Assembly: GCA_013368315.1 (NCBI GenBank)
Contig: JAACJM010000242.1
Coordinates: 1-64,000 of the forward strand
Origin: Tetrapyrgos nigripes
Taxonomy: Eukaryota; Basidiomycota; Agaricomycetes; Agaricales; Campanellaceae
Length of the DNA: 64,000 nucleotides
Direction: 5' to 3'
Positions 1 through 10,014 of this stretch are shown here, piece after piece; positions within the stretch are counted from its first letter, which is position 1; each line of letters starts with the position of its first letter. Under the pieces are notes generated by a model. That model worked only from the letters and a program-made list of their open reading frames with translations. It did not search any database and was not told the origin of the DNA. A program made the position numbers and the translations under genes.

Positions 1-2
1 AG

Positions 3-479
3 ATTGCTCCACGAATTCGTGGAGCAGCTCCAGCTAAAGGTTCTCTTTGCTTCCAGAGAGAGTCTACACCTTCCATTAATCAAAAATCGACTTTGTCGTC
101 GCACCAGCGTCCAAGATGCTACTACACCCCACAACCAATTTCCCGGAAGGATTGCTCCACGAATTCGTGGAGCAACTCCAGCTAAAGGTTCTCTTTGCTT
201 CCAGAGAGAGTCTACACCTTCCATTAATCAAAAATCGACTTTGTCATTGCACCAGCGTCCAAGACACTACTACACACCACAACCAATTTCGCAGAAGGAT
301 TGCTCCACGAATTCGTGGAGCAACTCCAGCTAAAGGTTCTCTTTGCTTCCGGAGAGAGTCTACACCTTCCATTAATCGAAAATCAACTTTGTCGTCGCAC
401 CAGCGTCCAAGACGCTACTACACCCCACAACCAATTTCCCGGAAGGATTGCTCCATGAATTCATGGAGCAACTCCAGCT
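3..479. repeat. 148-bp tandem repeat, three full copies plus a partial fourth
   Basis: Copies start at 3, 151, 299 and 447, an exact 148-bp period. Each opens with a perfect 22-bp palindrome (arms TGCTCCACGAA / TTCGTGGAGCA) and continues through a CAGCTAAAGGTTCTC block and a CACCAGCGTCCAAGA block. The fourth copy keeps only the palindrome and CTCCAGCT before diverging. ORFs across the array merely read the repeat, so no gene is called. The array probably continues left of the window. Confidence 0.9.
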
Positions 480-525
480 GTAGGTACTCTCTGGAGGGTA
501 TTCTCTGTACTCAGAGAGTACCTAC
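480..525. repeat. Perfect 14-bp inverted repeat ending the 148-bp array
   Basis: GTAGGTACTCTCTG at 480-493 is the exact reverse complement of 512-525, with an 18-nt loop. It sits where the fourth array copy diverges, so it may be an element end or a transcript hairpin. Function unknown. Confidence 0.7.
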
Positions 526-545
526 AACTTCGTGTAATCAAGAAT

Positions 546-841
546 GAAAGTTGTTTCTCAATAGTCTATATCACTACTAGTAATTTCGCTACTTAGCCTA
601 ATATACTTTTGTCCTTACCCTTTCCCCAGTGCTTGATAGGCTGCTCAGAGGCGAACATTACCCAGGCTTAAAGAAAGAAGTTGACTTCACATACTTATTA
701 GCTGAGATTCTTGGCCTTCAAGAAGGCATCGTCCTAGACGCTTGTCAGTTGTGTAAGTCGATAGGCAACCCATACATATACTTAGCAGGTATATAGTTAA
801 TATCATCCATGAATTCTGACTTCAACGAGTTTGGTTGATTA
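546..841. other. No gene seen
   Basis: AT-rich sequence with stops in all frames and no repeat that I recognise. It separates the 148-bp array from the GAACGTC hairpin region. Confidence 0.5.
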
Positions 842-1310
842 CTTGTTAAAAAGATTTGGGGGATTTCTTGGGATCCAAATACTTATATATATATCTACTG
901 AGACGAACACTTGGTGTGTGAACGTCTTGGACAAACGTTTCGGATGCGAGTCAAGAACATCTGGATGCATCTGTGTATGTCGTATGTGAACGTCTCGGAC
1001 ACTCACATGTACTCTGAGGTTCCCACATATAGATATCAATGCATCCATGTATGTGAGCGTCCAAGACGTTCACATACTCAGATGTAAATCTCAATCCATC
1101 TGTGTATGTGAGTGTCCAAGACGTTCACATATAGATGTCAATCTATCTGTTTATATGAACGTCTCAGACACTCACATACATAGATGTAGATTTCGCATCT
1201 GTATATGTGAACGTCTCAGACGCTCACATGCACAGATGTGTATTTCAATGCATCTGTGTATATGAACGTCTTGGACGTGAATGTCTCGGACATTCACAGA
1301 CACATCCAAC
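842..1310. repeat. Degenerate GAACGTC hairpin repeats
   Basis: About seven imperfect units have the form ATGTGAACGTC-TNGG-ACNTCACAT, each a short hairpin separated by AGATGT/CATCTGTGTAT spacers. The left edge (TTAAAAAGATTTGGGG, near 847-865) recurs at about 31785 and 31870 with the same GTCTTGGAC hairpins, so this is a dispersed family. No coding function is supported. Confidence 0.7.
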
Positions 1311-1493
1311 CCAAGTCCAACCAATCCCAACCCAAGGAAACCCAACCCTGCCCACCCAACCCTGCCCAACCCTACAAGCCTCACCCTGCCCAACCCTGCC
1401 CAACCCTGCCCACTCAACCCTGCCCGACCCTACCCAACTCTGCCCAACTCTGCTCAACCCTGCCTGACCCTACCCAACCCTGTAAGCCGACCC
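1310..1493. repeat. CCCAACCCTGCC satellite, left half
   Basis: Low-complexity pyrimidine-rich repeats of CCCAACCCTGCC and CCCTACCC type end in GTAAGCCGACCC. The same satellite resumes at 2082, so the two parts are one array split by the element at 1497-2078. Confidence 0.85.
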
Positions 1494-1496
1494 TTA

Positions 1497-2078
1497 GGGC
1501 TCCTAGCGGATCGGATGCTGTTCGGATGCAGATCCATCCGCTCGGATGAGTTGCTCGAACATGCCAATCCGCATCGGCGGATGGCATTCGTCGGATGACC
1601 CAATCATCCGCAGATGGGTGGCTGATATACTAATGAGTGTAGAAAAATGTTCAGAAGGTATTTTTTAAAATTGTAAACTACGTCTAAGTACATGTAGAGT
1701 GCAATACATGAAAATTTATCAAGTTACTCACTATTGACACACTCTTATTATGACAAGAATGGCTCTGGCCACTTCGCCGATATTTTTCCCATGTACTCGC
1801 AACTTCGAGCAAAGCAATCAAGATGTTCAACGTATCGAAAAGACCTTTCTGTCGATTTTACGTGAGTTTTTGTAGCTATACAGTACCTTGGAAAAGCCCG
1901 AGACTGAACCAAATTGGGCAAGTACGACACATTCTCATGTACTTCAGCCATCCGACGATCATCTGCGGATGGGCGGATGGTATCCGTCAGATGGGAGCAT
2001 CTCAAGAGGTCCATCTGCCATCCGAATCCGAGGCCTCATTGGCGGATAGGCGGCGGATCATCCGATCCGCTAGGAGCC
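1497..2078. mobile_element. 582-bp MITE with TTA target duplication
   Basis: GGCTCCTAGCGGATCGGATG at 1498-1517 is matched in inverted form at 2059-2078, with weaker inverted similarity further in (GGATGGCAGATGG-type words). Direct TTA copies flank it at 1494-1496 and 2079-2081. A 3-bp TTA duplication with GG-starting terminal repeats is typical of PIF/Harbinger-derived MITEs. There is no transposase inside, so it is non-autonomous. Assignment to the PIF group is inference from the target site and TIR start. Confidence 0.7.
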
Positions 2079-2081
2079 TTA

Positions 2082-2330
2082 CCGACCCTAGGCCCAACCC
2101 TACCCAACCCTGTAAGCCGACCCTAGGCCCAACCCTGCCCAACCCTACCCAACCCTGTAAGCCGACCCTAGGCCCAACCCTGCCCAACCCTACCCAACCC
2201 TGTAAACCGACCCTAGGCCCAACCCTACCCAACCCTGTAAGCCGACCCTAGGCCCAACCCTGCCCAACCCTGTAAGCCGACCCTAGGCCCAACCCTGCCC
2301 AACCCTGTAAGCCGACCCTAGGCTCGAACC
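2082..2330. repeat. GTAAGCCGACCCTAGG satellite, right half
   Basis: Six units have the form AACCCTGTAAGCCGACCC followed by TAGGCCCAACCCTGCCC, with 36-50 bp spacing caused by variable numbers of the CCCAACCCTGCCC submotif. It is the continuation of 1310-1493. It resembles a telomere-type sequence only superficially and is not a TTAGGG array. Confidence 0.85.
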
Positions 2331-2484
2331 CTAATCAAACCCTACGAACCTCCCTATAACCATAAGTCATATTTATCCTTTATCACCTGATACTCGCTCT
2401 TTTCTTACTTGGTCTTGAGCGACTTTTGGGCGTATACGTACTAGTTTTTTTGACGCATATACTCACTGATTTTCTCATACATAG

Positions 2485-2660
2485 ATCATCTCATCCCACT
2501 TGATCCCCGAGTCGAAATCAGTGGATATTTCTCTACCCGCAAAGACGGAAAGGAACTCATGCCTGAGGAGTTGAGGAAGACGGTTGGAAGGGGTTGGTTG
2601 AACGTCGAGATAATGACTCGTATTGCGCACTTGTTTTTACGGTGTATCATAGAGTGTTAG
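2485..2660 (+). pseudogene. Isolated exon-like remnant
   Basis: About 57 codons are open in one frame after a good intron 3' end (CACTGAT branch-like word, then ACATAG). They contain EISGYFSTRKDGKELMPEEL and stop at 2658. A matching donor (GTATAC, 2431) exists, but the upstream exon is closed by a stop in the required phase. I do not recognise the family. It may be the surviving end of a gene destroyed by the adjacent satellite, or chance. Confidence 0.25.
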
Positions 2661-3332
2661 GTTGGAAATGCACGTCCTAATAATAAGAATAAGAATCATT
2701 TGCATCAAGTACTGTGCGTGAATTGCTACTGACCTTGAATTGATTGAGGCGTTGGGGCGTTGAGCTTCCATCACCGACCAGAACATGCTATTATCTGTGC
2801 ATCCCAGTCAAAATGAAGGTTCGAAATCATGATTGTGATGCATTTGCTTGTTGTTAAGACCAAAAAGAGTGGGATCAGAAGAAGAGGACCCGACGGATAG
2901 AAGCGAGTACTTCTTTGGTTCTATCAGAGACAGATACCACGACTAACCCCGAATATCGACGAAGGAGAGTCAAATACTGCGGAGCCAGTAGGACTTACCT
3001 TACGGAGAGCATGCACTGATCATATCCTATCCTCAAGCAAGTAATGGAAACCCAACGCCGCCTATGTATTGATCAACTATGGCCATCATGACAGAGTTTC
3101 TGAGTGTAGAGAGGTTAGGCTATCGTTGGATAGCAATTGAGCAGTAGTGTCTGTAGGTATACTTTCTTTTAAAGGCTTTTAAAAAATGGAAGAGTTATGG
3201 CCATACCTTTGCAAGACGGCCAGATGGAATGCACATGTTGGGGCGGTGAGCGCGGAACTTGGGCAAATCTCGTCCGTTCCTAGAGGTTGTATCTGCTGCG
3301 GGTCATGATCCAGGGGAGTCTACTGGTATAGG
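2661..3332. other. No gene seen
   Basis: Mixed-composition sequence without a usable ORF. Short coding-like stretches exist on both strands but none has a start and splice sites that agree. Confidence 0.4.
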
Positions 3333-3850
3333 TTTTGTGAGATTTGACAAAGAACTCGAGGAAGTATAGGCTCACCTGTGTACAGACTCGGTCTGGTTTT
3401 GGACGTGTCACAGCGTCTACAACATAACTCGGCGACTTCTGCTCCATTGTTTAAGGATAGACTGGGACTGGATAGATATGAGCAAGGAGAGGCTGACAGT
3501 GTCTTTTTTGTGAGGTTTGGTGAAGAACTCGGGGAATTATTCGCTCACCTGTGAAAAAGGCGGGTCGATTCTGGATGCATCCCAGCGTCGAAGACATAAC
3601 TCTAGCAGTTCTGCTCCGTTCTCGGAGGATGGACCGGTAATGGATAGACATGAATGAACAGAGGCTAACGGTATCTTTTTGTGAGGTTTAATGAAGAACT
3701 CGGGGAGTTATTTACTCACCTGTGTAACAGCCGGGTTGGTACTGAATGCGTCCCAGCGTCGGAGACATAACTCTCGCAGTTCTGCTCCATTCTTCGAGGT
3801 TGAACCGGTTATGGAAAGCCCTCATGAACAAGTCTCTGCTGGTGCCAAAA
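3333..3850. repeat. ~172-bp tandem repeat, three copies
   Basis: Copies start at the TTTTGTGA word at 3333, 3506 and 3677 (periods 173 and 171) and share CTCACCTGTG, CAGCGTC-GAGACATAACTC and TTCTGCTCC blocks. Read on the minus strand, each unit gives an SRTARVMS-TLG-like peptide followed by ACAG|GTGAG, a good splice donor. The array lies downstream of the minus-strand gene at 4201-4857 and may be duplicated terminal exons. Confidence 0.75.
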
Positions 3851-4200
3851 GGCAGGGGATCCTGAGCGGCTACGGATAGCTCGGAGGCACGCGAATCACA
3901 CCTATTTTTCCATTTGGGGATAAGTAGCCAGACGGAGGAGATGACTGGAGATGAAGCACAAACACGGTGGCGCAGCCAAACGCACCATACAGTTTTGGGG
4001 AAGAGAGTAGGATTCTGGTTTGTACAAAGCATGAGTGGTATAGAATGATGACATGGCAATACAGTAGTCAATTCAAGGCATTGCAAAGTGAAGGTCCAAG
4101 AGACGTCAGAGAATATGTATATAGAACGCCAACTCCAAGCAGCAAGAAATGAAGTCCAGATAATGCAGTCGAGACACATGAGTTCCCATCTATATCAGTA

Positions 4201-4857
4201 CTAGATCACCTTGAAAACTGAGAGGCAGTTGAGCAAGGGGAAATACTCGGACAGAAGGACTGCGTACCAGTAGACCATAGCCCTTTGGCTGTCTTGAAGT
4301 TGTCTTTTCAAACCACATATCTCCTCTTTCAAACATCCTAGCTCCCTCTCGAGTTCAACGACCCTCTCAGACCCCAGCTGCGCTTGGTATTGCAGCATTC
4401 GTAGCTGATAATCCAAAACTTTTTCTCTACTCTCAGCCGTCGCCGCCCTCTCCCTCTCTTTCGCTGCCTTTTCCCGCTCCTTCTCATACTTTGCCTCTAA
4501 ATTTTGGAGCTTAGCTTCGCATGCCAGACGTTTTCGCAATAAGCGTGCCCCCTGGGGAGACATGGGGCTAATTTCCATCTCTAGCGACGAATTACGATGA
4601 AACGAAGAGGGTGGGATTGAGAACAAGGGGCGGTGGGTATGGCTATCTGTGGCCTGTAGATAAGAGTCGCATGGGGATCCATATGTATGCTCGATATTGT
4701 TGGAATGGTGCGTCTGCTGAGGAACATATGTGGTCGGATACGGAAAAGGAACGAAGGACCAGACGGTATCTGGGTAGGTAGATGCTGGATAGGCATATGG
4801 CGAGTACTGGGGAGAACTGTAGAACGGACACGACGGATCTGCTGCAGCAACAGCCAT
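4201..4857 (-). CDS. Uncharacterised coiled-coil protein, 218 aa
   Basis: A single open frame with ATG at 4857-4855. The N-terminal ~90 residues are rich in Pro, Tyr and Ser and have no domain I recognise. Residues ~98-190 form a charged heptad region (AKYEKEREKAAKERERAATA, LERELGCLKEEI) typical of a long coiled coil. The tail LNCLSVFKVI may be read-through into an intron, because AAG|GTGATC sits there and open sequence continues at 4179-3712 on the same strand, so the true C-terminus may differ. There is no transposon signature, and a host gene is the simplest reading. Function unknown, probably a self-associating or scaffold protein. Confidence 0.6.
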   Translation of the reverse strand: MAVAAADPSCPFYSSPQYSPYAYPASTYPDTVWSFVPFPYPTTYVPQQTHHSNNIEHTYGSPCDSYLQATDSHTHRPLFSIPPSSFHRNSSLEMEISPMSPQGARLLRKRLACEAKLQNLEAKYEKEREKAAKERERAATAESREKVLDYQLRMLQYQAQLGSERVVELERELGCLKEEICGLKRQLQDSQRAMVYWYAVLLSEYFPLLNCLSVFKVI

Positions 4858-5415
4858 TGTGTGCTGGCAGTCAAAGTCAAAGCAGATTTAACATAATCGA
4901 CCAGGCTCCACGGTCACGTTGGCTGGCTACCAAGTCGTCAAGTCACTCAATTGACTTCTCCAACTACCGACGGTACTTTCTACTACCACTGCCTCCGCCA
5001 AGCCTCCGCCACCTCCTCTTCTGTCCAAATCGGTACAGCAGCGCCAGGATCTCTTCGCTCGTCATCATCGAGTCCCGGTTGGGCGGCCGACGTCAATCAT
5101 GCCTAAATTGATGGGGGACCCACAATAGTTATAGTGGAACCTGTTATAATATAATTTAGGTTGCACGATATTTTCGTAAGTAGTACTGAGAGAAAACGGA
5201 GAGGACGAAGGTCGTGAAGACGCTGGAGCTGATACCGACGCTCAGTAATCCAAGTTCGGCTAGATGTAGACATCCCAATATTCATAGGCGCTTACGGACA
5301 AGCATATAGACCCCATATTTCCATCTCTAACCAAGCGACACATACTCCACCTCTTCAGACCATAAACACGACCGCCAACAGAGCCGAACGTATGCCCGAG
5401 ATCCCCATGACAAAT
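4858..5415. other. Intergenic, likely 5' region of the coiled-coil gene
   Basis: No convincing ORF. It contains pyrimidine-rich stretches (4985-5010, CTACCACTGCCTCCGCC) of the kind common in fungal promoters. Nothing more specific is visible. Confidence 0.35.
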
Positions 5416-5444
5416 AGTGGGCGCATCCAAGACAAAAGCTACCA

Positions 5445-5806
5445 GTGCAAGAGGAGTTGGAGGAGGAAGCTGGTCATCAGCATCTCGGAGGATCGCCAAC
5501 GCCCTCATCTGACCTCAATCCTGATGGTCTTCCGCGTCGTGCCCTCCAACGTCGTTCTCTGGACAGCCACCCCAAGGCAGTCGCTTACCCCAAGCTTCCC
5601 GAGGATGATGATGAAGATGAGACATTGTTTGAGAAGAGTGATAGAGATAGAGATGTCCGTGGGCAGGATCAAGATGTTGAGGACTCGGAGGATTTGTATT
5701 CTTTTACGCCCAGATCAGCGCAAGTCAGTCGTCCAGAACCTATGCAACCTCAAAAGGCTGCACCTCGCGGTAGTCAACCTCCTTCACAATCCGGGTATCA
5801 GAAATC
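5445..5806 (+). pseudogene. Acidic hydrophilic ORF truncated by a GCGGGTACC element
   Basis: The frame is open from 5418 to 5849 and coding-like up to about 5806: EELEEEAGHQHLGGSPTPSS, then an acidic run (LPEDDDEDETLF) and an Asp/Arg-rich stretch. No ATG is visible, so it needs an upstream exon. It ends in GYQKSAGTPCGYTARTCG, of which everything after KSAG is repeat-derived. The same KSAGTPCG read-in is seen in the Gypsy relic at 7757. No domain recognised. I read it as the 5' part of a disrupted gene. Confidence 0.4.
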
Positions 5807-5825
5807 TGCGGGTACCCCATGCGGG

Positions 5826-5880
5826 TACACAGCGCGTACATGCGGGTGATGCGGGTGATGCGGGTGATGCGGGTACCCAT
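5826..5880. repeat. GCGGGTGAT minisatellite
   Basis: Following the left inverted repeat are GCGGGTACAC, GCGCGTACAT, then three tandem GCGGGTGAT units and a closing GCGGGTACCC. All are variants of one 9-10 bp word. Confidence 0.8.
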
Positions 5881-6091
5881 TACCCTTTGCTTATCATGTA
5901 GAATCTTAGTTGATTAAGCCTTCTAATTGCTCTTTTTATTGTGTAGATAGTCCTTTCAAAATGCAGAGTCTGTTGTGTAGCAATTTCACAAAGAACAGAA
6001 AGCGCTGTCGGTATTGAGGTAAAATCATTCATACAAAAATGATGGGATTTATGTGGTATATGCAAGACTCAGCATCACCTATCATTGACAG

Positions 6092-6641
6092 AGGCTCTCC
6101 AAATTCTGGAAAAAGTCATGTTTGATAGATCACAGAAGGCTGGTGTGGCAGGAAGCGAACAATGGGGCCTGGATGTTGGTCCTCCTGAGGATTTGTGGTG
6201 GCCTTATGATGGTCCAGAGAAAAATGATCCAGATCTGCGTGTTGCTACAGAATCTGACCTTGAGGTGCAGTATTATCTTGGCGTTATTAAATATTGTTCT
6301 TGCTAACTGTGGTTTAGGAGAGTGAATTTTGTAAAGCTGAAAGAGAGAAGATGGAGCAGAAGGTAAGGGAGAAGGAGGCAGAGAAGCAGAACCATGCACC
6401 TCCACGGCCAAAACCAAGGCCATTGACCAAGGAACAAGCAGCAGAACGTAGTAAAAAGGCTTTACAAGAAGCTGGACTTACAGCTGAAAGGCCTGACCTT
6501 GCTAAAGAGAAAGTAGTTAAGACATTGCAGACAGTCCAGGAGAATGCACAGTTGCGTAGATCTAAGCGGGTGGCAGATCAAACAAAAGAGACTGAGGAGA
6601 CAGAGAATAATAAAAAATCCAAGAAACAAAGGAAACAATAA
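6092..6641 (+). CDS. Uncharacterised spliced ORF inside the GCGGGTACC segment
   Basis: Exon A runs to 6282 and ends in QYYLG. A 35-nt intron (6283-6317, GTTATT...CTAAC...TTTAG) joins it in phase to exon B (6318-6641), which starts ESEFCKAEREKMEQ. The joined product is about 170 aa: an acidic, Trp-containing first part (EQWGLDVGPPEDLWWP) and a Lys/Glu-rich tail ending KKSKKQRKQ, probably a nuclear-type basic tail. The true start is unclear: the frame opens at a TTG and a CATTGACAG acceptor at 6091 suggests an earlier exon that I cannot find. Family unknown. It may be a captured host gene fragment. Confidence 0.45.
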
Positions 6642-6996
6642 TTTAGAATACTGATCTGGGAGGCATACTAAGTAGTTCAGAGTCATAAATGTAGATACAG
6701 AGTCCTTGTTATCAGCCTGCTGAAATTTTGATCATGAGATCCATGAGAATGATACTGAATATTACTACAGCAGGCAGGTTACTGTCTCAGCATGAATAAG
6801 AGTTCAGTCACACATCACAGCCAAAAGAAGCTAAGGCCAGATTTGACATTTTCTATTTTTTTCAGATTTTTTTGGATTTTTTTTTTGTCAGAAAGACTGA
6901 ACTTTCGTTCATGCCAGGACAGTAGTATATATGTGCAAATACCATTAGTTCCTTCCAACGGACTCTCATACAACATAAAGGCGAGAAACACAGTAT

Positions 6997-7112
6997 CCGC
7001 TAGGTACCCGCATAGGTGCCCGCATGGTACCCGCATGGTGCCCGCATGGTGCCCGCATGGGTACCCGCATGTGCACAGCCACTGCGGGTACCATGCGGGT
7101 ACCATGCGGGTG
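6997..7112. repeat. Palindromic GTACCCGCAT / ATGCGGGTAC cluster
   Basis: Five GTRCCCGCAT words on the left arm face three ATGCGGGTAC words on the right arm around GTGCACAGCCACTGC. The cluster can fold as a long hairpin. It is the same repeat family as 5807-5880 and 7714-7756. Confidence 0.75.
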
Positions 7113-7713
7113 CATTACCAGCATCCACACAACATCTAAATCACTTCTAATGGATTGAAAATAAGGAATGCTGTAGCTCCTGTACTAATAGCCAGTACCT
7201 TGACATATTCAATGTGTAGAAATGAATTTCTATCATAAATTCTACTAAATCTTAGGCTAAATTCACATTGATCTCGACTTTTCTAGGAATTGGATCTACA
7301 AATTGCCTTAGTAAACACTTGAAACATTAGCTCAGTGATGTATTAGAATGAGTAGACTGCATTTACAATGCGAATTATGAAGAGTTTTATTCATGTGCAG
7401 GCTTCATTTCGAGTCTAAGGGTAATTTTGGTACATAACTCATAGAATATTGGCATGCAAAGAATGAAAATAGTCTCTACTGCATGCAATAGGCTTTTAGC
7501 AATAATATCCAGGCTGTTTTGTGGAGAAATACTTGAGTTATCAATGAGACTCTAATGTGAATGGGAGTAAGTGGCTGTGCTTATCCATGTACATTTGAGT
7601 TTCACTACACTTCGTTGAAGTCCATTTACAAGCTTTATGTACACTTTTACGCCTCTCTACTATGTTACAAATGCTCGTATGTATGTCATACATTGGTGAA
7701 CTCAAATGATTAC
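7113..7713. other. No gene seen
   Basis: AT-rich sequence without a plausible reading frame, between two GCGGGTACC repeat clusters. Confidence 0.4.
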
Positions 7714-7756
7714 TGGTACCCGGGCCGTACCCGCAGCCCCGCAGGGGGTACCCGCA

Positions 7757-9540
7757 GATTTACCTATACCGTTTTTAGTTGATTCGTGGACTTCTTCGAG
7801 GAGAGTCTTAGTCTTAACACGTGGAATTTCCATTCCAGGGTTTTGGACGCGTAAAAACTCCTCAACAAGTTCATCCATTGGGGAGGTATCTCGTCGTGTT
7901 ATTGCACTATCAATCATGGCGAGTAGATCTTCAATTTCGAGGTGGTCATCAGGTCCTAATAATACAGGTAGATGACTGCTCAAGGTTTCATTTTTAATTC
8001 GGTTTTCTTCATCAGGTATGCATTCAATAGAAACATTCGCTAACGTCTGATGTTGATTTCCACCATGAAATCAATCTTTTTGTTTCTGTGGAGGTTTGAA
8101 CTGTGGTTTTGAGGCAAGTTTTCCCTTTGAATTAGGGAGTATCACCACATCATGCTTGATTTCTTGTGGTGATTTGATCTTACGAGGTCGTGTAATGACT
8201 TCGACTTCCTCATTATCCTTCAAAGCAATATTATCCGATACTCGTTTCGCAGATCTGCGCACAAGTTCAGCCAGTTCCTCTCACTAAGAAAGAGTCGGTA
8301 CGACTGAGCCTTTCATTTTTATAGTATCGTCATTGAAATCTAAAGCAATGCCATGGCGGCGCATGAATACAGTACCAACCACTGCATCGTAGCGATCCAC
8401 GTTCGCGATATCAAAATAATCTCGACCTACCATATGATCTTTGGCAGATGATAATGAGGATTTAGTCGCACAGCCCCAAGTAATACGAGAACGACTATCC
8501 TTAGTACCCAATTGAAGGGTAACAGGGTTTTCGAGTCGGTATAGCTTCATCTTTGCAACTCTGGCAAAGGCAGGGCTAATTACATCGGCAGTACTGCCAC
8601 TATCGAACAGAGAGAAGGCTTTAAGACCATTCAACTCGACCCATGCAGCTAGGCAACGTTTCTCGGCATTGGTACGAGTTGGTCGTTTACCAACGTTGTC
8701 AGGTTTCACTGGTTTAGGTTTTGTAGACACAATGAATCCACCATCGGGTTGTTCATGAATAGAACGAAAATATTCGGTAAAATTCAGTTGCTGGAATCCA
8801 TCATTGGTTTCAGTTGTGGCCTCATCAGATTCACAAGTCTCGTAATGTGAATCACTGTCTGAATCTGAGGCATCATGGATTGCGCCGAAGCGATCTCCGG
8901 CAATAGTGTACTCATCGTACTCACTGTCGGAGTGGTTTTCAACATCTCGCATGAAACCCACATGATTGAAATGGTGGAGTCATCACTGGTGTATTGGGAG
9001 CCTCCATAGGGACTTGGAGAGCGACCTCTTTCAGATTCACTATCCGAACCTGACGACGCAGAATTTTCGTACTGAGCGAAAATATGCTCATCATTTGGTA
9101 GGTTATCATTTTCATGTTCTTGTGATTCATTCTCCTCATGCTCTACAATACGCCAGAGACGTTCCTTGCCCTCCTCATCGGTCATCTTAAAGACTTGACC
9201 AGTCTTGGGCGCATCTCTGGGTTGCGGAGAGTTTTTATTGACTCGGTTGAAGTCAGGGTTAAAGGGAGGACGTCTGTTAGGTTCATAATTCCTATCATTA
9301 TTTCTTCTAGGATTGTTATGGGGTCTATCATTTCGATACGGTCTCGATGGTGGCTTCACACTATAACGACGGCCTTCAACTTTTTGCATATGTCTAGGTG
9401 AGCCATCTCGGTTGCGTTGACGATCCTTACGATTGCGTTCTCTGGATCTCGAACGCGAGCGTCTATGTCTAGCTCGCTCAAGTCTTTTGCGAGCCTCGAC
9501 ATAGTACTCTCTAGCTTTATCAATTTTTCTAGAGATAGTG
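7757..9540 (-). pseudogene. Ty3/Gypsy-type gag-protease relic
   Basis: Reading leftward from about 9540: an Arg/Ser-rich stretch (RHRRSRSRSRERNRKDR) typical of a Gag C-terminus, an acidic linker, then a retropepsin-like aspartic protease. The protease shows LFDSGSTADVIS as the active-site motif and DAVVGTVFMRRHGIALDF as the second conserved block. A 1-nt frameshift near 8960 separates Gag from protease. Tandem in-frame stops at ~8284 and another near 8072 break the frame, which otherwise continues (EELAELVRRSAKRV, later HLEIEDLLAMIDSAI) to 7757, where GCGGGTACCC repeats cut it. No RT or integrase follows, so it is a dead fragment. Confidence 0.75.
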
Positions 9541-10014
9541 CAGCTTACATAATGTCATGAAGCGACCTATTACTTAATGTGTGAAGCTTGCGAGTAAGGT
9601 GGAGGTCTCTTGATTTAGCGTCGTTTCTCAAGTATCAGATCATGAGGCAAATGCCCCAAGCCCCAAATTTGTAAATCTAGAGTAGTTCGCCTAGTTCCCA
9701 GGTTTAGAGAACTAGCTGAGGAACGGGGGTGCGGCCCTACCGTCCTAGGACTGTCTAAGTGATGTATAATGGTATCCTCCTTCAGGCCTTCAGGGTGTAT
9801 AGTGGCCGATGACGCTATAATGTTAGTCTATGAATGACATATCAATGTAATTTTAATCTTTTTCGGCTTCTACGCTCTGGTCTCTGCCTCCCCATACACG
9901 CTCCCTCTCTTCAAACGACACCGATGGACTCCGACAGGAAACCTTGAGATCTGAGTTTGTCCGAGTTCTTTCTGGGTATTTCCGATACTTGTATATGTAC
10001 TTGGGAAGTGCTAG
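9541..10014. other. No gene seen, possible retroelement flank
   Basis: No supportable ORF. It contains TATAATGG-type AT-rich words and GAACTAGCTGAGG-type sequence adjacent to the Gag relic, and may hold LTR remains, but no second copy exists in this window for comparison. Confidence 0.3.

Larger units (their letters stand above)
5802..7761. mobile_element. 1.96-kb segment bounded by inverted GCGGGTACCC repeats
   Basis: The outer 24 bp at 5802-5825 (AAATCTGCGGGTACCCC + ATGCGGG) and 7738-7761 are inverted copies with one mismatch. A third, internally palindromic GTACCCGCAT/ATGCGGGTAC cluster lies at 6997-7112. A spliced ORF lies inside (6092-6641). No target duplication is evident and no transposase is present. 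This may be a non-autonomous element carrying a captured gene, or simply flanks of two separate GCGGGTACCC repeats. Confidence 0.4.

Noticed and set aside
4..547. ORFs through the first 550 bp
   Set aside because: They translate the 148-bp tandem repeat and have no start context, splice sites or domain.
1310..2330. Telomere or subtelomere from CCCTAA-like words
   Set aside because: Units are CCCAACCCTGCC and GTAAGCCGACCCTAGG, not a uniform TTAGGG/CCCTAA array. Short TTAGGGTT words elsewhere (10845, 26860, 29570) are isolated.
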